Positions 31,792 through 44,611 of a DNA stretch of 64,000 bases are shown here, piece after piece (the first letter of the stretch is position 1; the number at the start of each line of letters is the position of its first letter). A model generated the notes under the pieces. It searched no databases. It was not told where the DNA came from and was given only the letters and a program-made list of their open reading frames with translations. The position numbers and the translations under genes were made by a program. Location of the stretch: the NCBI GenBank assembly GCA_013398055.1, contig VZRS01007559.1:550837-614836 (forward strand), given 5' to 3'. Source of the DNA: Ifrita kowaldi (lineage: Eukaryota; Chordata; Aves; Passeriformes; Cinclosomatidae).

Positions 31792-34700
31792 ATAATTCAT
31801 AGCTTCCAGGAAGGCAAACATGCTGCAGGCACAAACTTCCCTGGCAGGGTGAACTTCCCATCATTTCCCAAATGGCTGCCATTTCCTATGTTCCCACAAA
31901 AATGACAGACTTGCCAGCTCTCCCTTGGCCCTGTCTTGCAACCTGGACTTCTTGGAGAGGGTGCCTGTGGGCCAAGTGGGCTCCGGGCTGAGCAGGCTGA
32001 GCCTCAAGACGCGAGTCAGGACCTCTGAGCTGCCCCCTCTTCACCGTGCAGGAATGTCATTCCACTTTCTGCCTTCCTTTTTCCTTGGAAGTGAAAAAAC
32101 TCTTCCAGACCCTGCCGACTGCTGCTTCTGGTTCTTTCTCTCCAAGAAAGTGCAAGTTCAGTCCTGAACTTCATGAGCTGTTTCCTCAGGAACTGTCATT
32201 TTGAGAGGAACTTGTTTGGCTTTAAGCGACTTTGGTTCTTAAGTGTGTATAATTTGTAAAGAGCACAAGTCTCATGCTGACTGCACACATCCTGTGGATG
32301 TTCCTATTGAAAGGCCTTTCTCCTTCCACAATGTACTGAAAAAGGAAATTAATCACAAAACACAAGTCTCCATGAGCTGGGCAGAGTGCGAGTGTCTCCT
32401 TATCTTTGTTCTAAGAAACTTCTGGCTCTGAACCCTGGACCATTTGAGCTCATGGCATCCCTTCCACTGCCTCCAGTGGCACTGTACTTGGCCTTTGGAC
32501 ATGTATGCTGTTACACTGAACTAAGAGTCCTGGGTAAGCCAGGAGAAGAGTCCCCTCCAGCCCACAGGGTCACGGGGTCTGATTCTCACTTAGTCAAACA
32601 CACAAAACAACAGCATCAAAAGCTCGTAACAGAGGCAAAGGTTGGAGGTTAAAAGAACTATCTGCCTGTTTTGCAGAAATCCAAAAGCAGTTGTGCAACT
32701 GCAAACACATTAAAGTGTGAGTCAGCCCAGCATTTGGAGGGAAAACACATCCCGTGGTGGACAGATACAGTGAGTAGATGGATCACGCGGCCCACTGCCA
32801 ACCTACACTGCTGCTATTTTAGGTCTCTTCTAATATATAATTTGTAAAACCACCTATTTAAACCAACTCTTGTGCCATGAAGTGGGGTGTAACTTCCCTG
32901 TATGTTGGGGTTTTGCCCCAGACCTCATTATTTCTCCTGCTACACTCACAGTTTTTTACTTTTCTATGATTCAGCTCCCATTTTTCTTAATGCTGCCTAC
33001 TCTTCCTCTTTCAAGCTTCCTCTTCCTCCCTGCTCACACCTCCTCAATCCCAATATTTGCAGTTACTCTCTTGTTACTTTCCCACCAGTTGGTATCCTTC
33101 TGACCAGTCAAACAAGATATTTAGGACCTCTGTTGCTTTCTTCTCACCTGATCCCACACTCCATGTTTTCTTCAACTCCGTGCCAGTACTGGTACTCAGT
33201 TATTTGTGTTATTAACTGGTCTGATCTGTGTCCATATTTATGATAGGTTTTTTTCCCAGTTCAGTCACTACCCTCGCCTACCCAGTTTGATGAGCTTTTC
33301 CTTTGTTTTTCTAAGCAGCACCTTGGTTAAACGCTCTTTTCCTTAACACATTTGTGTAAAATCCATCCTGGCGGAAGCTCAGCTGCTAAAGACCTGCTTT
33401 CTTCACTGGAAAAGGGAAGGTGACTCAAGCCACTGATGAAAGATTGCTGTATTTGACTGGTCACCTTCTACTAACAGGTTAAGTCAGCATCCCCTTGCTC
33501 ACCTTGCTATATGCAGCTTGTGGCAACATCTACAGCAGTCAGTATGTGGGAAAAATACAATTTCAGCTCTAAACTTTTACACACTGCAGTTATGAACTGC
33601 TAAACTATGGCAGGTTTCCACCCAGAAACAGCTGGACTTGCCTGTGGATGAAGTAAGCCCTGTATTTTACATCTATACTTGTCTTATCTACCATAAGGTA
33701 AGGGTTTCTGGAAAATGAATCAGTCACTGCATTAATACACAAAAGCATGCTGCTATCCTTGCAATAAGTGTCATAGAAAGTCATGAAAACATCACACGTA
33801 TCCCATGATCCATTTGCATGCAGATTTTCAAACCCAGCTTGGCATGTTTTCTTGGAAAATGTGAGGTCTCAGGTGAACAAGCATTTAGTTGTTAAAATAT
33901 CGCCTTTTCGCAGAGCAGGATTAAATGTGTCTTGGATGCCAATCAGCCCACTCGCTGAAGAGAAAGAACAGACCAAGCTCTTGGAGTGTTAAAAAGCTCC
34001 TTAGCTGCTATCCACCTTCCTGCTTTCCTTAAGCAGCCAGCCCGTTGGGGAGCTGGCTTTTCTCTCCTTGCAAAAACATTTGGGCATGGGCATGTTCAGT
34101 GCATGGCTTCAGCAAAGAAGCTTGCAGCAGAAGCCTCTTACTTCTTCCCTGGGAGCAGGACTAAGCTCAGTGGAGACAGAAATGAAAAATGAAAGGTTAA
34201 TATTTTGGCTCCAAAGTCCTTCTGGCAGACTTGAGATAATCTTTGGATGTGTCAAGAAAAGCTTTCAGGGCAGACCTCAGAGCCAAGCAATTCTAAAGTG
34301 ACGAGCAATTTTTGGGAAACTCAGCTGTGCAGTGTCCAGTTTGAGAAAGAGGGATCTGATAGTTCACTTTGTGACAAATTAGGTCCCTTTGCAGGTATGG
34401 AGAGAGTTAACTCAGTCTCCCACTCCCTACACATGAGCAAATCCTTCTCGAAGTATTTCTCCCAAGTAAGACATCTCAGTAAGACAATTCTCATTTCAGC
34501 ATGAACGTCTGGGCCACGTTAGCATTTGAGATGTTTTTGTGTTTCTGCTATTGAGCTCTAATTGCTTTCAGTGAAATCACTCCCAGTGGAAAATCAACAA
34601 AACTTTTGTCACTTACTTCAGTTGCACTGAGATTTCTCACATGTGAGAGCTTAGATGTCAGCCTGCCTCTTCAGAAAGGCCTGGGAAACCACTGACATGA

Positions 34701-36818
34701 GGACACACCATGCCTGAACATGTGTTCATCAGTCAGACCTCAAAGCTGGCTTCATTCAGGCTAAAACAATTCTCCCTTCCCTACAGGGCAAATGAATTCC
34801 TCACTGAAACCTGTGGGGTAAACTCTATATAGTATAACTGAAGAGAAATTCTGTCTAAAAATCAACCTTTTAAGTGTATTCTGATGCGATAGGTAATAGC
34901 TTGGATCCAGAGTGTGCTGGAGACAAAGACTCTGCAGCTTAAAAGCTGAGCTTAATAGCGAAGGGAGGTCTTGGTAGTATGATAAAACTTTTAAAAAAAA
35001 AGCTAATCAAACATTGCCATGCAGTTGGGTAGACAACTCAGCTGTGAATCCTCTGCTACTCTGTCTTCAAGGCTGGTCTCCTTTTCCTCCAACACTCTCG
35101 CATAGCCATAGATTTAAAACACACACCTGAAATGTAGGAGATTGAATCCAAGATTTGAAAACAATATTCCTCCTCCAGCTCACCTCTCCCTTTGTCCCCC
35201 AACCTGATGGATATTTGACTGTGTACAGAAAGTGATAGGGCTTCAATAGGGAGTATCTCTTCAATAACCTAAAGGTTATCTGACCTCACAAACAACACAT
35301 GAACTGATAGCCCAGCCTGAGATGAGCTGGAGAATGGGTTCTCTGCAAGGACACATGTCATACAGCTGATCTCAAAGGGCCATGTCCCAATTATCTGAAC
35401 ATCCTTTTGGTCCACAGGTAGGAGTGGGAGAGGAATGGCTGGTATGGGAATCCCATGAGATTCATGCATGTCTCCAGGTAGCTGAGCTCTGCCAGGTCTT
35501 GGCAGGCTTGCTTAGACTTTCCAGCAGAAAATTAGGCAGCTGCTGTGTCAGATGGCAGCTGAGAAGAAGTTTGGAGCATCCCAGCAGAGCCTGTGTGCTG
35601 AATTCAGGTGCCTCATCATCCACAGCATTTCCCAGGGCCTATCTGGAATTTAATTCCTTCATTTCCCTGAAATGCTGCTCTGAGTTCAGACTTGCAAAGA
35701 GGCAGAGCTCAGATTCAGATGGTAAAGCCTCAGGGAACTCTGCTGCACCACCACATCTCCAAGTGCTCTGGTCCAGAGGTGTCCAGGACCCAGATGTGCA
35801 AGATTCACACTTCTTCAAGTTGGTTGTTGTCTGCCCAGCACTGTGTGAACTAATTATATTTTTTTCACTGAAAAACATTCCTTCCACTAGCTAATCAGGG
35901 CAGGGATAGCTGCATCTGTTGATTAAGGAGAAACCGTTGATTAATTGATCCTTTGTGGATGGATCAGGGCAATAGCAACTTGGTTGTTGAAGGAACACAC
36001 AAGCTTCAGACTCCAAGTTGGCTACCTCCCACTTCTACTACACCCTCGACACTCAGCCTGTGTGAGCCTTTTTTCACCCCCAGACTTTGGCAACAGAGCA
36101 ATGGAAAACAGAACATTTTCAGCATGTAGGAGTGTTTACTCTCGTCATGACACAATTTGGGATTTTCCATTTGAGCTTGAAAAACAAACCCTAAACAGAA
36201 TTTATTAGGAAAATAGTAGCTATGAGGTAAACTTGCATCAATGAACGCCAAGAGGTCAAACAGACAACACATGACATTTTGGTTGAATATTCTGTGTGTT
36301 CCTAGAAGCAGTGTGAAAACTGTCTCACAAAGTATTTGCTGGAACGTTGTAGTGACTGGGGAATAGGGCGAGTCCAGAAAGTTCCTGAAAGCAAGGCCTT
36401 ATTCTGCTCGGTTATTACAGAGGCCTTTTCTTCATACACCAGCACTGAGAGCTCCACATGCCAAGGCTGGGGAATGCCAGGGGATGCAGACACCGGCATG
36501 GCCACGTCGCCAGCAGGAACCAGAGGATGCAGGACAGGCTGGTGCTTCAGACAGCCCTGCTCCAGCCTGGGTGGAGAATAACTGATTTTTCCCATGCTGC
36601 TCCCAAATCAAGCAGTCATAATTCCTCCCTAAAGCAGCCCTAACCACCCCGCCGAAGTGAGAGATTTGCAGTCGCTTCTGGTGAAGGTGCTCTGCTCTCA
36701 TTAATGGGGGCAGAAATGCACTCAGCCAGCAAGAGGGGAAGCAAGGCTGATGGTGAAAGCTAAATATGAGGAAGAGGAGAGTAACTATCCTTCCTTGCTT
36801 CAAGTAAAGTTCATATTA
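31792..36818. other. Single-copy non-coding stretch
   Basis: Five kilobases with no recognised transposon. The longest frame is 35382-35894 on plus (170 codons), without signal peptide, domain or repeat; an antisense frame overlaps its second half. A further pyrimidine-rich patch lies near 32980-33060. Frames around 36300-36800 (97-123 codons, minus) come from a locally GC-rich patch. Confidence 0.5.
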
Positions 36819-36897
36819 CAGAATCATAGAATCCTTAAGGTCAGAAAAAAACCTCTAAGATCATTGATTCCGACCATTAAACTGTTAACTGATTGTT
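36819..36897 (-). mobile_element. CR1 LINE tail fragment, minus strand
   Basis: On plus this reads ACAGAATCATAGAATCC, followed by AAACCTCTAAGATCATTGA and CCATTAAACTGTTAACTG. It is the complement of a CR1 3' end with its terminal octamers and the first ~60 bases of 3' UTR. Only about 80 bases are left, which is an extreme 5' truncation or later deletion. Confidence 0.88.
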
Positions 36898-38919
36898 GCC
36901 CTCGGTAATTATGAACTTTTATGGTGCATGTCCCTCATCTTTACAATATACTCATTTTCACTCTTGCCTAGCTTTTTAACTCCATGGGTTCTGTTTTTAA
37001 GAAGACTTTCACATGCTATGAGATTCATAATGAAGATCACAAATCAGACCATTCCTTTATTTAGGCAGCAGCTGGAGACTGGGTAAATCCTGTGTTGTCA
37101 GAGCTCTGCATTCCTGGGTTACTAGCTGTCTACCAAAATCTTGCTCTTGTCCATCAACAGGATGCCTTGGCATCATCCGAATAGAAATACTGAATACATG
37201 AAGTATCATACATATCTATATATTTTAATAATTACTCTGGTTTCATATATTCCAATAACTCTGCAAAATTTGTTTATTCGTTATGTCCCCTTTCTTCCTA
37301 TTCTGCTTGTTATTTCAGTGTTCATAATGCCATTTCCAGGCGTGCATTTCCAGAAATTATTCTCCCTGGTTCACATTGCAGCACACAGTGTTTGCAGATT
37401 ACGAATTAAATGTACAGAGATTATGAGAGAGGAATTTGAAGAAAGTTTCTGAGACAAACAGGGCAAATGATCGTCTCCATTACCACTAGAGCACTCCAAA
37501 GAAGTCCAGCCTCGAATCTTGTGTAGAGCTATTTTGCAGAGAGCCAAAGGTCTCCAGAATGCCCTCTCCTTTCAGTATACAGGGAAAATACACCTACAAA
37601 CACACGCTATTCATAGACAATGGGTCGAAACCCAGTGACTTAGGAGAACTCACACACCAGGATCGAGTGTGCTGGTTTTCACAGCTGTGATAATCACACT
37701 CGGATAACCAACAGGTCTCTTGTAAGCTGCAATTGCTACATAATACTGAGGTGTGCACAGGGGCCCCTGAAAGATGCCACAATGCAATTCAGCATTTTTC
37801 TGTGTATCTCTCATATGAGCTTCAAATGCACGTTTTATGAGGTTTAATTTGCAATGCTGGAAAAGAGGTAACAGCAAAGAGAAGGAGAAAGGTGGGAAGG
37901 ATATGATGTTTCAAATGATGGAAAAAAGGTCCAGCTGCATCTGAGTGACCTCGGAAGGTAAAGCCACAGCTGTATCAGCACGCTTGCATGGACTGGGCCA
38001 GAAGCAGATGACCAGGTGTACAGGCTACACATCACATCATGATGGCTGACTGGGAATGTTCTGGTGTGACAGATAACCCCCAGCTGCTTTGACTGGCTTC
38101 AGACGTTACCACAGGTAAGAACATTTACCCAGAGTCAGAGGTGAAATGAAGTCATTCCTGGCTCACTCTGCCATGCCCTAAATCACAAGTCACAAATCTC
38201 AAGTAACTTTGAAAAATAGAAGTTTGGAGAATTTATAGTCATTTTTTTTCTGCAACATCTGTGGTAACTTAAGATGCCCAGTAAGATTTCAAAGTTGAAA
38301 TCCCATTAGTGTCAGAATGTATTTGAGCATCAGTCTCCAAGAGAACACAGGTTGTTCAGGTGTGCTTCTGTGCAAAATTTAGGTACACCAAATTCTTCAG
38401 ATGTAATCCTAAAATTTTCCCCTAAACATTTTGACTGATACTGTCAACTACATTTCTAACAGCAGGCTTTCTACCAAGCAACTAAATCAAACTGAAACCT
38501 GGCAGGGGTGAACCACTTCTATGAGCACAGGTCCAGTGCCAAGCTCCTACTCAGACCAGTGGGGATGTAAACATACAGCCAGGTTCCCCAATATCCCAGT
38601 GGCTGGAGAATACTCTTTTACAAGAGAATAAAAAGTTTAACTCCTGGGCTCTGGTAACTTTTTGCACGTATGAATGTCATACAGATTGACAGGGAAGGAT
38701 CTCCACGCTTTGGACGAACATTGAATTGAGATGCTTCAATCACTGGGCTATCACTACCTACCACGTTTCAGGAAGTGCAAAATTGCAAACACAGACCCAT
38801 ATTTAGCCTTTCCTTGGGGTTACTTAGGATGGCCCCCAATATGTTGACTGGTCCTTACCCTTTCTTAAGTGGTCTGTGAGGTGCATGGGCCACAGTCCCC
38901 AAATCACAGGTCTGGATCC
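36898..38919. other. Single-copy non-coding stretch
   Basis: No gene called. The plus-strand frame 37141-37452 (103 aa) is hydrophobic and Ile/Leu-rich, but lies in AT/pyrimidine-rich DNA where such strings arise from composition. No repeat recognised. Confidence 0.5.
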
Positions 38920-38970
38920 CTAGCAGCTAAGCATCTCTAGCAGCTAAGGATCTCTAGCAGCTAAGCATCT
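38920..38970. repeat. Tandem repeat, 17-bp unit, three copies
   Basis: CTAGCAGCTAAGCATCT repeats at 38920-38936, 38937-38953 and 38954-38970. Copies one and three are identical and copy two differs by one base (GGATCT for GCATCT). Near-identity points to a recent expansion. Confidence 0.95.
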
Positions 38971-41900
38971 AAGGCAGGTCCTTCAGTGTCTGATCTCTTT
39001 CAGTCTAAGTCTTTTATTAGTTCTAGCTCTGAATGTCCAAATACACCTGAAATTTTGGTAGTTAGAGTCAGGGAAAACTTTATTCCATCTCTGTGAAGAG
39101 CTGCATCTGTACCTGTGCAAGAGACTAGCACATCTTTCTTGCAGAGAATAAATGCCTGGGTGAGGCATCTGTCAGTGGCAGAATCTGACCCCCAGATGTT
39201 AGACATTTGTGATGTAGTTTTAACTACAGGGCTGTAAAATGTCAATTTTGAGCAACTAGGTCTAGCCATTGCTGACATGGGGTAGCATGGAGCTCTAGGA
39301 CTGAGATGAATAGGATAGAAGAACCCAGTCCTCTCTGCTGTCTTCCAGCAGAGCCCAAATCCTGCCTTGGGCACCCTGGCCAGATCTGACTAGTGTGTGG
39401 AGGCATTCCTAACAATCCCACAGCAGATCCCAACAAAAAGACAAGTGGAGGTCAATGCAGTTCCTCACCCTCCCATTCTTTGATGCTGCCCCCCTCCCCA
39501 TTCACCCACACCAACCCTTGATGCAAATGGGTCAAGACTCACTCTCCATATGGGGCAATGAATGCTATTTTTAATTTTTGAAAGTTAAACCATCTCTGAA
39601 GCTGGATTAGTGGTGGAAGATCCCCCTAAACTACAGGCACGTAAACTGAGGGTGGACAGCTGCTCTGACGTTCCTGGCTGGGAACCCAACCCCTAAACAC
39701 ACTGGATGCACATACATGGCTTCTTGGCTGCCCCTTTTGTGCCCATCTGTCATGATGGCACACTGCCTGCTTAGAAGTTGGTCAGATCTTTGCCCTTGGG
39801 TAATATACCAGGCAAGGATGGATGTAAAAGGACAGCCTGCACATGGGGGCAAGAGATCTCTTCCCCAGGAAAGGCCTTCTCCCACTCTGCCTGAGCCTTG
39901 CAGCTTGCTGTGGTGGTACATCCTTGCCCTCCAGGTACACCTGTTTCATTATTGCCTTCTTAATAAGCAAGGGAGCCAAGGAGAAGGAAAGGAGCATGGA
40001 AAGTTCTGTCTGTCAACAATGAGCCAGGTTGTATTACAGAACATTCCTGAAATACATGCAGTCACCAATGGGGACATCAACATGATGGTCCCGCCCACTG
40101 CAACTCTGCACAACAGGCAACAGGACCAGGGGACAAATCAAATTTCAAAGGATTGCACACATCTGAGCCCAAGATACCACTTGCACATTTGCCTCAAGAA
40201 GAGAGCCAAGGGACACAACCCTTCCTGATCTTTAGTAGGGTACATGGTGCCCTTTCACATGGGAGCATCACATGAGTAACTATGCCAGTGAAAAGTGGGG
40301 ATTTTCTTACGTTCCTTTCGGATATATCCATTTCCCTTTGTATAAAATGGGAGAACCCACTTAATTTGAAGACTGAGGACTTTATGGGCTTCTCTTTCCC
40401 CTTGCCCCAAAGATTTTTTTCCCTGAAGCAAAGATCTTGAGTCTGTAAGACAAGTAATTTTTGGCTTGATCCTGAAAAGGGCATGCAGTGATGTGCCTTT
40501 GTATTTGCAGTAGCACTCAGAGACCTCAGCTGAGATTGAAGCCCTGGTCACTCTGCAGGACAGTTCTGTCCTAGGAAGCATAAAACAGAAACACATCATA
40601 TGGAAGAAGGCAAAATAATAATATTGTCCTGCAACTGACTACCAAGAATTGGATAAAATGGCTTATCTGTGCTCACAATGGAAAGTTTTATTTTGGTAAA
40701 GCCAATGAGATATCAATGAGATAAGTCTTGCTTTGTTGGAATTGTCTCAAACACATTTGTACCACATCAGGTTGGTAAAAATGCTGCTTTTGCTGCTTTT
40801 CTCTCTAAACCTTTCCCAGCACCTCATGATTATATTTCAAGTTGATTTGCTTAGTTCAGCAAAAGCTTAAGGAAAATAAAACTGTTTTGATGTCACCTGG
40901 GAAGTCGTCATCAGGGAAACAATCCCCCAGGATCCAAGATCCCGTCTCAGGAGAGCAGGTGCCAGTGAGGGTGCTACAACCCTCTGCCCCACTCCACTCT
41001 CCCAGTAAATCTGCACCTATTCCTACACTGCAAAGCAGCTTCCAAACCCTGTGTGAGCTCCGGTGCCCAAATGACCGCAGCGGGTCAGTGCACTCTGGCT
41101 CCACCACCCCATGGACAGGCGGCTGGCAGCCCTTCAGAGGCCATTCCTGCACGATGATACACATGTCCCCAAGGGTAGGGCTTGGAAGGGTAACTGAAGG
41201 TCTGGATCCCACTGAAATCCTATAGTCTCCTTGTCCCCCAGGCTTCCACATAAATTGGGAATAACAGGAAATCTCTAGCTTAGAGGAGTGCTGTGAGGCA
41301 CTTGGATGCTGATGTAATTACATCTATTTATGTACTTCAGGTGGATGGATCTGATGTATTACCCGCGATGGCCCTCTCGCAGTCCAAACCAGCCTCCAGC
41401 CTGAGCACACTTTGCTGGAACACGCTGGCCCGTATCCCATCACTAACAGCTATTTAGAGTGCGCTTTGAGGCTCTCTGGTGGAGCCTCTATCATTCTGTC
41501 ACCAGCATGAGACAACACTTTAATGAAAGCCCACAGTTTTCTCACCACCGGCAGCGAGAAGCCCTTGGTGTGAACTCCTTTCTCTGGGACTGTGGTGCAG
41601 GGTGCTGTCCCACAGACCTCTGAGTCTGGCTCAGCCCCAGGAGCCAGGAGTGGACAACGTGTGCAGTTTCTGACCGTAGGCCATTTCCCTCACTCTAATT
41701 AAGTCTGACAAGCCCAGTTTCTCCTTTCACATTGAGCTCATGTGTTCCCATATGAGAAAATTTTATTCCAGCTGCCATTGTATAATCAGAAGTATTATAG
41801 GTTTTGTTCTTCCTTGCCAGATAGTGTTTTTTCTCTAATTGGATCCATAAGAATGCCCTTACCTCTGAGATGAGTCAGACTTTTGCCAAGTCTAGTGTCT

Positions 41901-44519
41901 GCAGAGGGAACCTAACCTCATTTATACCTTACAAAGTTGTGCTTTTAATCCAGCAAAATGATTTTATCATTGTGTTCTTTGGATGAGTGATATGAGGTGG
42001 AAGCCACCTAAGTGACCTCATAAGTTTTAAGTAGTTAATGACATAAACTCCTCTTCCCAGAAAAATCTTACTTCAGAGTTGTGTCTGCTGGCTGTGCTTT
42101 GTAAAATGCTGGTCCTAGCAGGTGCCTAGACACCTGTGGGTGCACACCTTGCTGGTGAAACAGCCAGAGAGATGCCTCTTGTGTGCAGACCAGAGGGATT
42201 TAGCTGTAGGTGAGATGTCTTGGTGTCCAGCATGTTCCAAGTTTAGCTGGTTGTACTCAAAGTGCACTTTGTATATATCTATATGCATACACAGACACTT
42301 TGGAAACCATGCTTAACTTCTCACAAAACATGTGCCAGGTAGTTCACAACAGATCTATCCCAGCTTCTCAGTCTTTCAGTATCCTTAGGCACAAGGAATA
42401 TTCATGTAAAGGACCCTTCCTTCCCCATGATGGTGCCTCTCTACGTCTTGACCACTGTGAAACTCATGCCATGAGGTGAAATCCGAGGTCATTCACACAT
42501 CCAAGTCCCCACAGAAATCACATCCCCAGACTTCAGCCTCACACGCAGACAGCAGCCGAGCCAGGGCTGGAGGATCTCACTTTTGCACTTAGGACTACAG
42601 GGAGTTTCCTATTCATTTCGTGGAGTGAAGTCAAGAGCACAGATACTTCTTTTCCAAAATGCCTCCTGCTTGTTAAATCATATTTCTGTTAGCAACTGAG
42701 GGCCTTTGACCTCTCTGAGCAGCAAGTTCTTTCCAGAAGAAAGTTTATATCTAGACTAGCTAGTTAATTACCACACAAAGATCACTTCTTTGTGAAGAAT
42801 AGGTAGAGCATGGCTAAAAACAAAAACACAAAGGAAACTGGTCCTTTTCAGGCAGGAAATCATGGAAATTCAGCTGAGTGAAGTCACTGAAAGGCTGCTG
42901 CTTACAGTGACATGAGACAGGAAAGGCACAACACAAAGCTGCAATGTGATGCTGCCAGGTAATTGCTAGGGCTGAAATCACTCCTGAACCAAAGACCTGG
43001 GGAATCAAAGCCTAAGGACTGCCAGTGCTGTCTGAACCCTTTCTTAAAGATTTAAATGCCAAATAGATCTAGCAAAGCTTTTTGAGTTAATGTAGGTTTG
43101 AGGAACTCTATCCTACAGAACACTTGAATGCAGCTATGCTACAACTTCAGGCTGACTATCGGGATGACACAGAAAGAAAGAGGGAAAACACAGGGATATG
43201 TCCAGGATGCCTGCCTTACACAATACCTTCCAGAAGAAAGGCCAAGATTTCTAACTTCTTGGACATACTCACCCAAAAACTTGCCAAAGCTTTTCATTCT
43301 CTGTGCTGTGAACAGGAATAAGGTAATGGTAACGGGAGGTGAAATTCAATTAGGTGGAACAAAAGGGACCTTTTGTGGATTTTCCATCATAAATCCTTTA
43401 CTCAGATTTTCTTTGGGGGGTGGGAAATCATACTGTTTAAAGAAATGAGGCATAACTTATAAACCAGTAACGGTGATTAAATAAGCATAAATCTGCACTT
43501 AGTGAAAATCTGGTGCAAATGCAATAGCAGCACAATCTGCCATTGTCCTTTTGCCAGGGAGACTGCTTAAAAGTAATGGGTAAAAAACTGCTCTTATTTA
43601 GGCATCATCTAGGCACCAGATGGATGCCAAATGGCATTTGGCATTTTAAATCACAGTCTATGCACTAAGTCCAATGAATCTCAAGCAAGGGACCACTTCC
43701 ACTCCTTAGAACCTCTACACTTAATTCATGCTGACTTCCATCTTTTCCTGTCTCAATATGATGAGGAATTACAAGGCATAAATCTGGGCTTTGTCCATTG
43801 ATACTGAGAGGATGGACTTAAATCCAACGGATGTCAGGGCAGCTGCTGTAAATTTAGACCCTGAATACCCTCTTCATTATATTATTTTCAATTTTTCCCT
43901 GGCACATCTCAAAACCTTTCAACTATATAAATATTGCCAGAGTGATGCTTTTATTCCACTGTATAAATCAGTGGTGCTTCTACATCACAAAATCTGTTTT
44001 CCTCCACCCTCAAAAAACCCCCAAATAGTAAAACGAGGAAAGTCAGCATGCAGTATCTCTGTTTTCCTTCCTTTCTTTATCCTTGGGTTGTAGGTCCAGA
44101 AAGAACAGGGTCATGATCCCACTAAAAACTTCTGGCAGATGACCCAATTTTACCTGGTGGTTTGGCCAAAGGAAATGTGGGATGTCTAAAGGCTTTAGGG
44201 CTGCCAGTACCGGAGAGTTTCTGCCCTCCCTTTGACTAGGCCCCCACTGGACAAAGGAGGAGGATGACACTGTCATGTCCTACATCCCACCATCCAGTTT
44301 CACATTACTCCAAGACCAATAATGCTTCTCAAAGAAATCTTTGTCAGAGCCATGGTCTCTATGCCCCCTTCTGGAGCCTTCATAGCATTGAGGTTATAGA
44401 TTTTCCACTGCAGCACCAGCCAAATAAATGGTTCATTGCTCAGCATCTTTTGCACAAACAAGGCCTGCCAGATCCCCTGGCACTGCAGCCAGACATGGAG
44501 GTGATATGAACACTGGATC
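38971..44519. other. Single-copy non-coding stretch
   Basis: No gene or recognised transposon. Long chance frames include 39716-40228 plus (170 aa) and the antiparallel pair 40842-41225 plus and 40856-41251 minus (127 and 131 aa). The near-identical lengths of the opposing pair show the openness comes from local composition. A small slippage (CAATGAGAT repeated) is near 40705-40725. Confidence 0.5.
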
Positions 44520-44611
44520 TGTTTCCTCAGGTGGTGGATGAGCTGGAGCCATGGCCCCCAAGGGGTGTGCAGAGATGTCCCTTTCAACTTGAGATATTCC
44601 ATGATTCTATG
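44520..44611 (+). mobile_element. Probable CR1 LINE 3' tail, plus strand
   Basis: The plus strand ends with GATGTCCCTTTCAACTTGAG followed by ATTCCATGATTCTATG, matching the usual CR1 order of a TCCCTTCCAAC-type block then terminal ATTCTATG octamers. The upstream limit is uncertain because the preceding sequence is too diverged to place by eye. Confidence 0.7.

Noticed and set aside
35382..35894. 170-codon plus-strand frame as a gene
   Set aside because: No recognised domain, no plausible neighbouring exon structure, and an antisense frame overlaps its second half; length alone is weak evidence.
37141..37452. Hydrophobic 103-aa frame resembling a membrane or mitochondrial protein
   Set aside because: The Ile/Leu/Phe content follows from AT- and pyrimidine-rich DNA; no recognisable mitochondrial gene order or motif, so a nuclear mitochondrial insertion is not supported.
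38920..38970. CRISPR-like repeats
   Set aside because: The units are head-to-tail without spacers and the genome is a vertebrate; these are simple tandem repeats.
39716..40228. 170-codon plus-strand frame as a gene
   Set aside because: No recognised domain or low-divergence retrocopy features; overlapping minus frames are also open.
40842..41251. Paired 127/131-codon frames on opposite strands
   Set aside because: Nearly identical extents on both strands indicate composition-driven openness, not coding.
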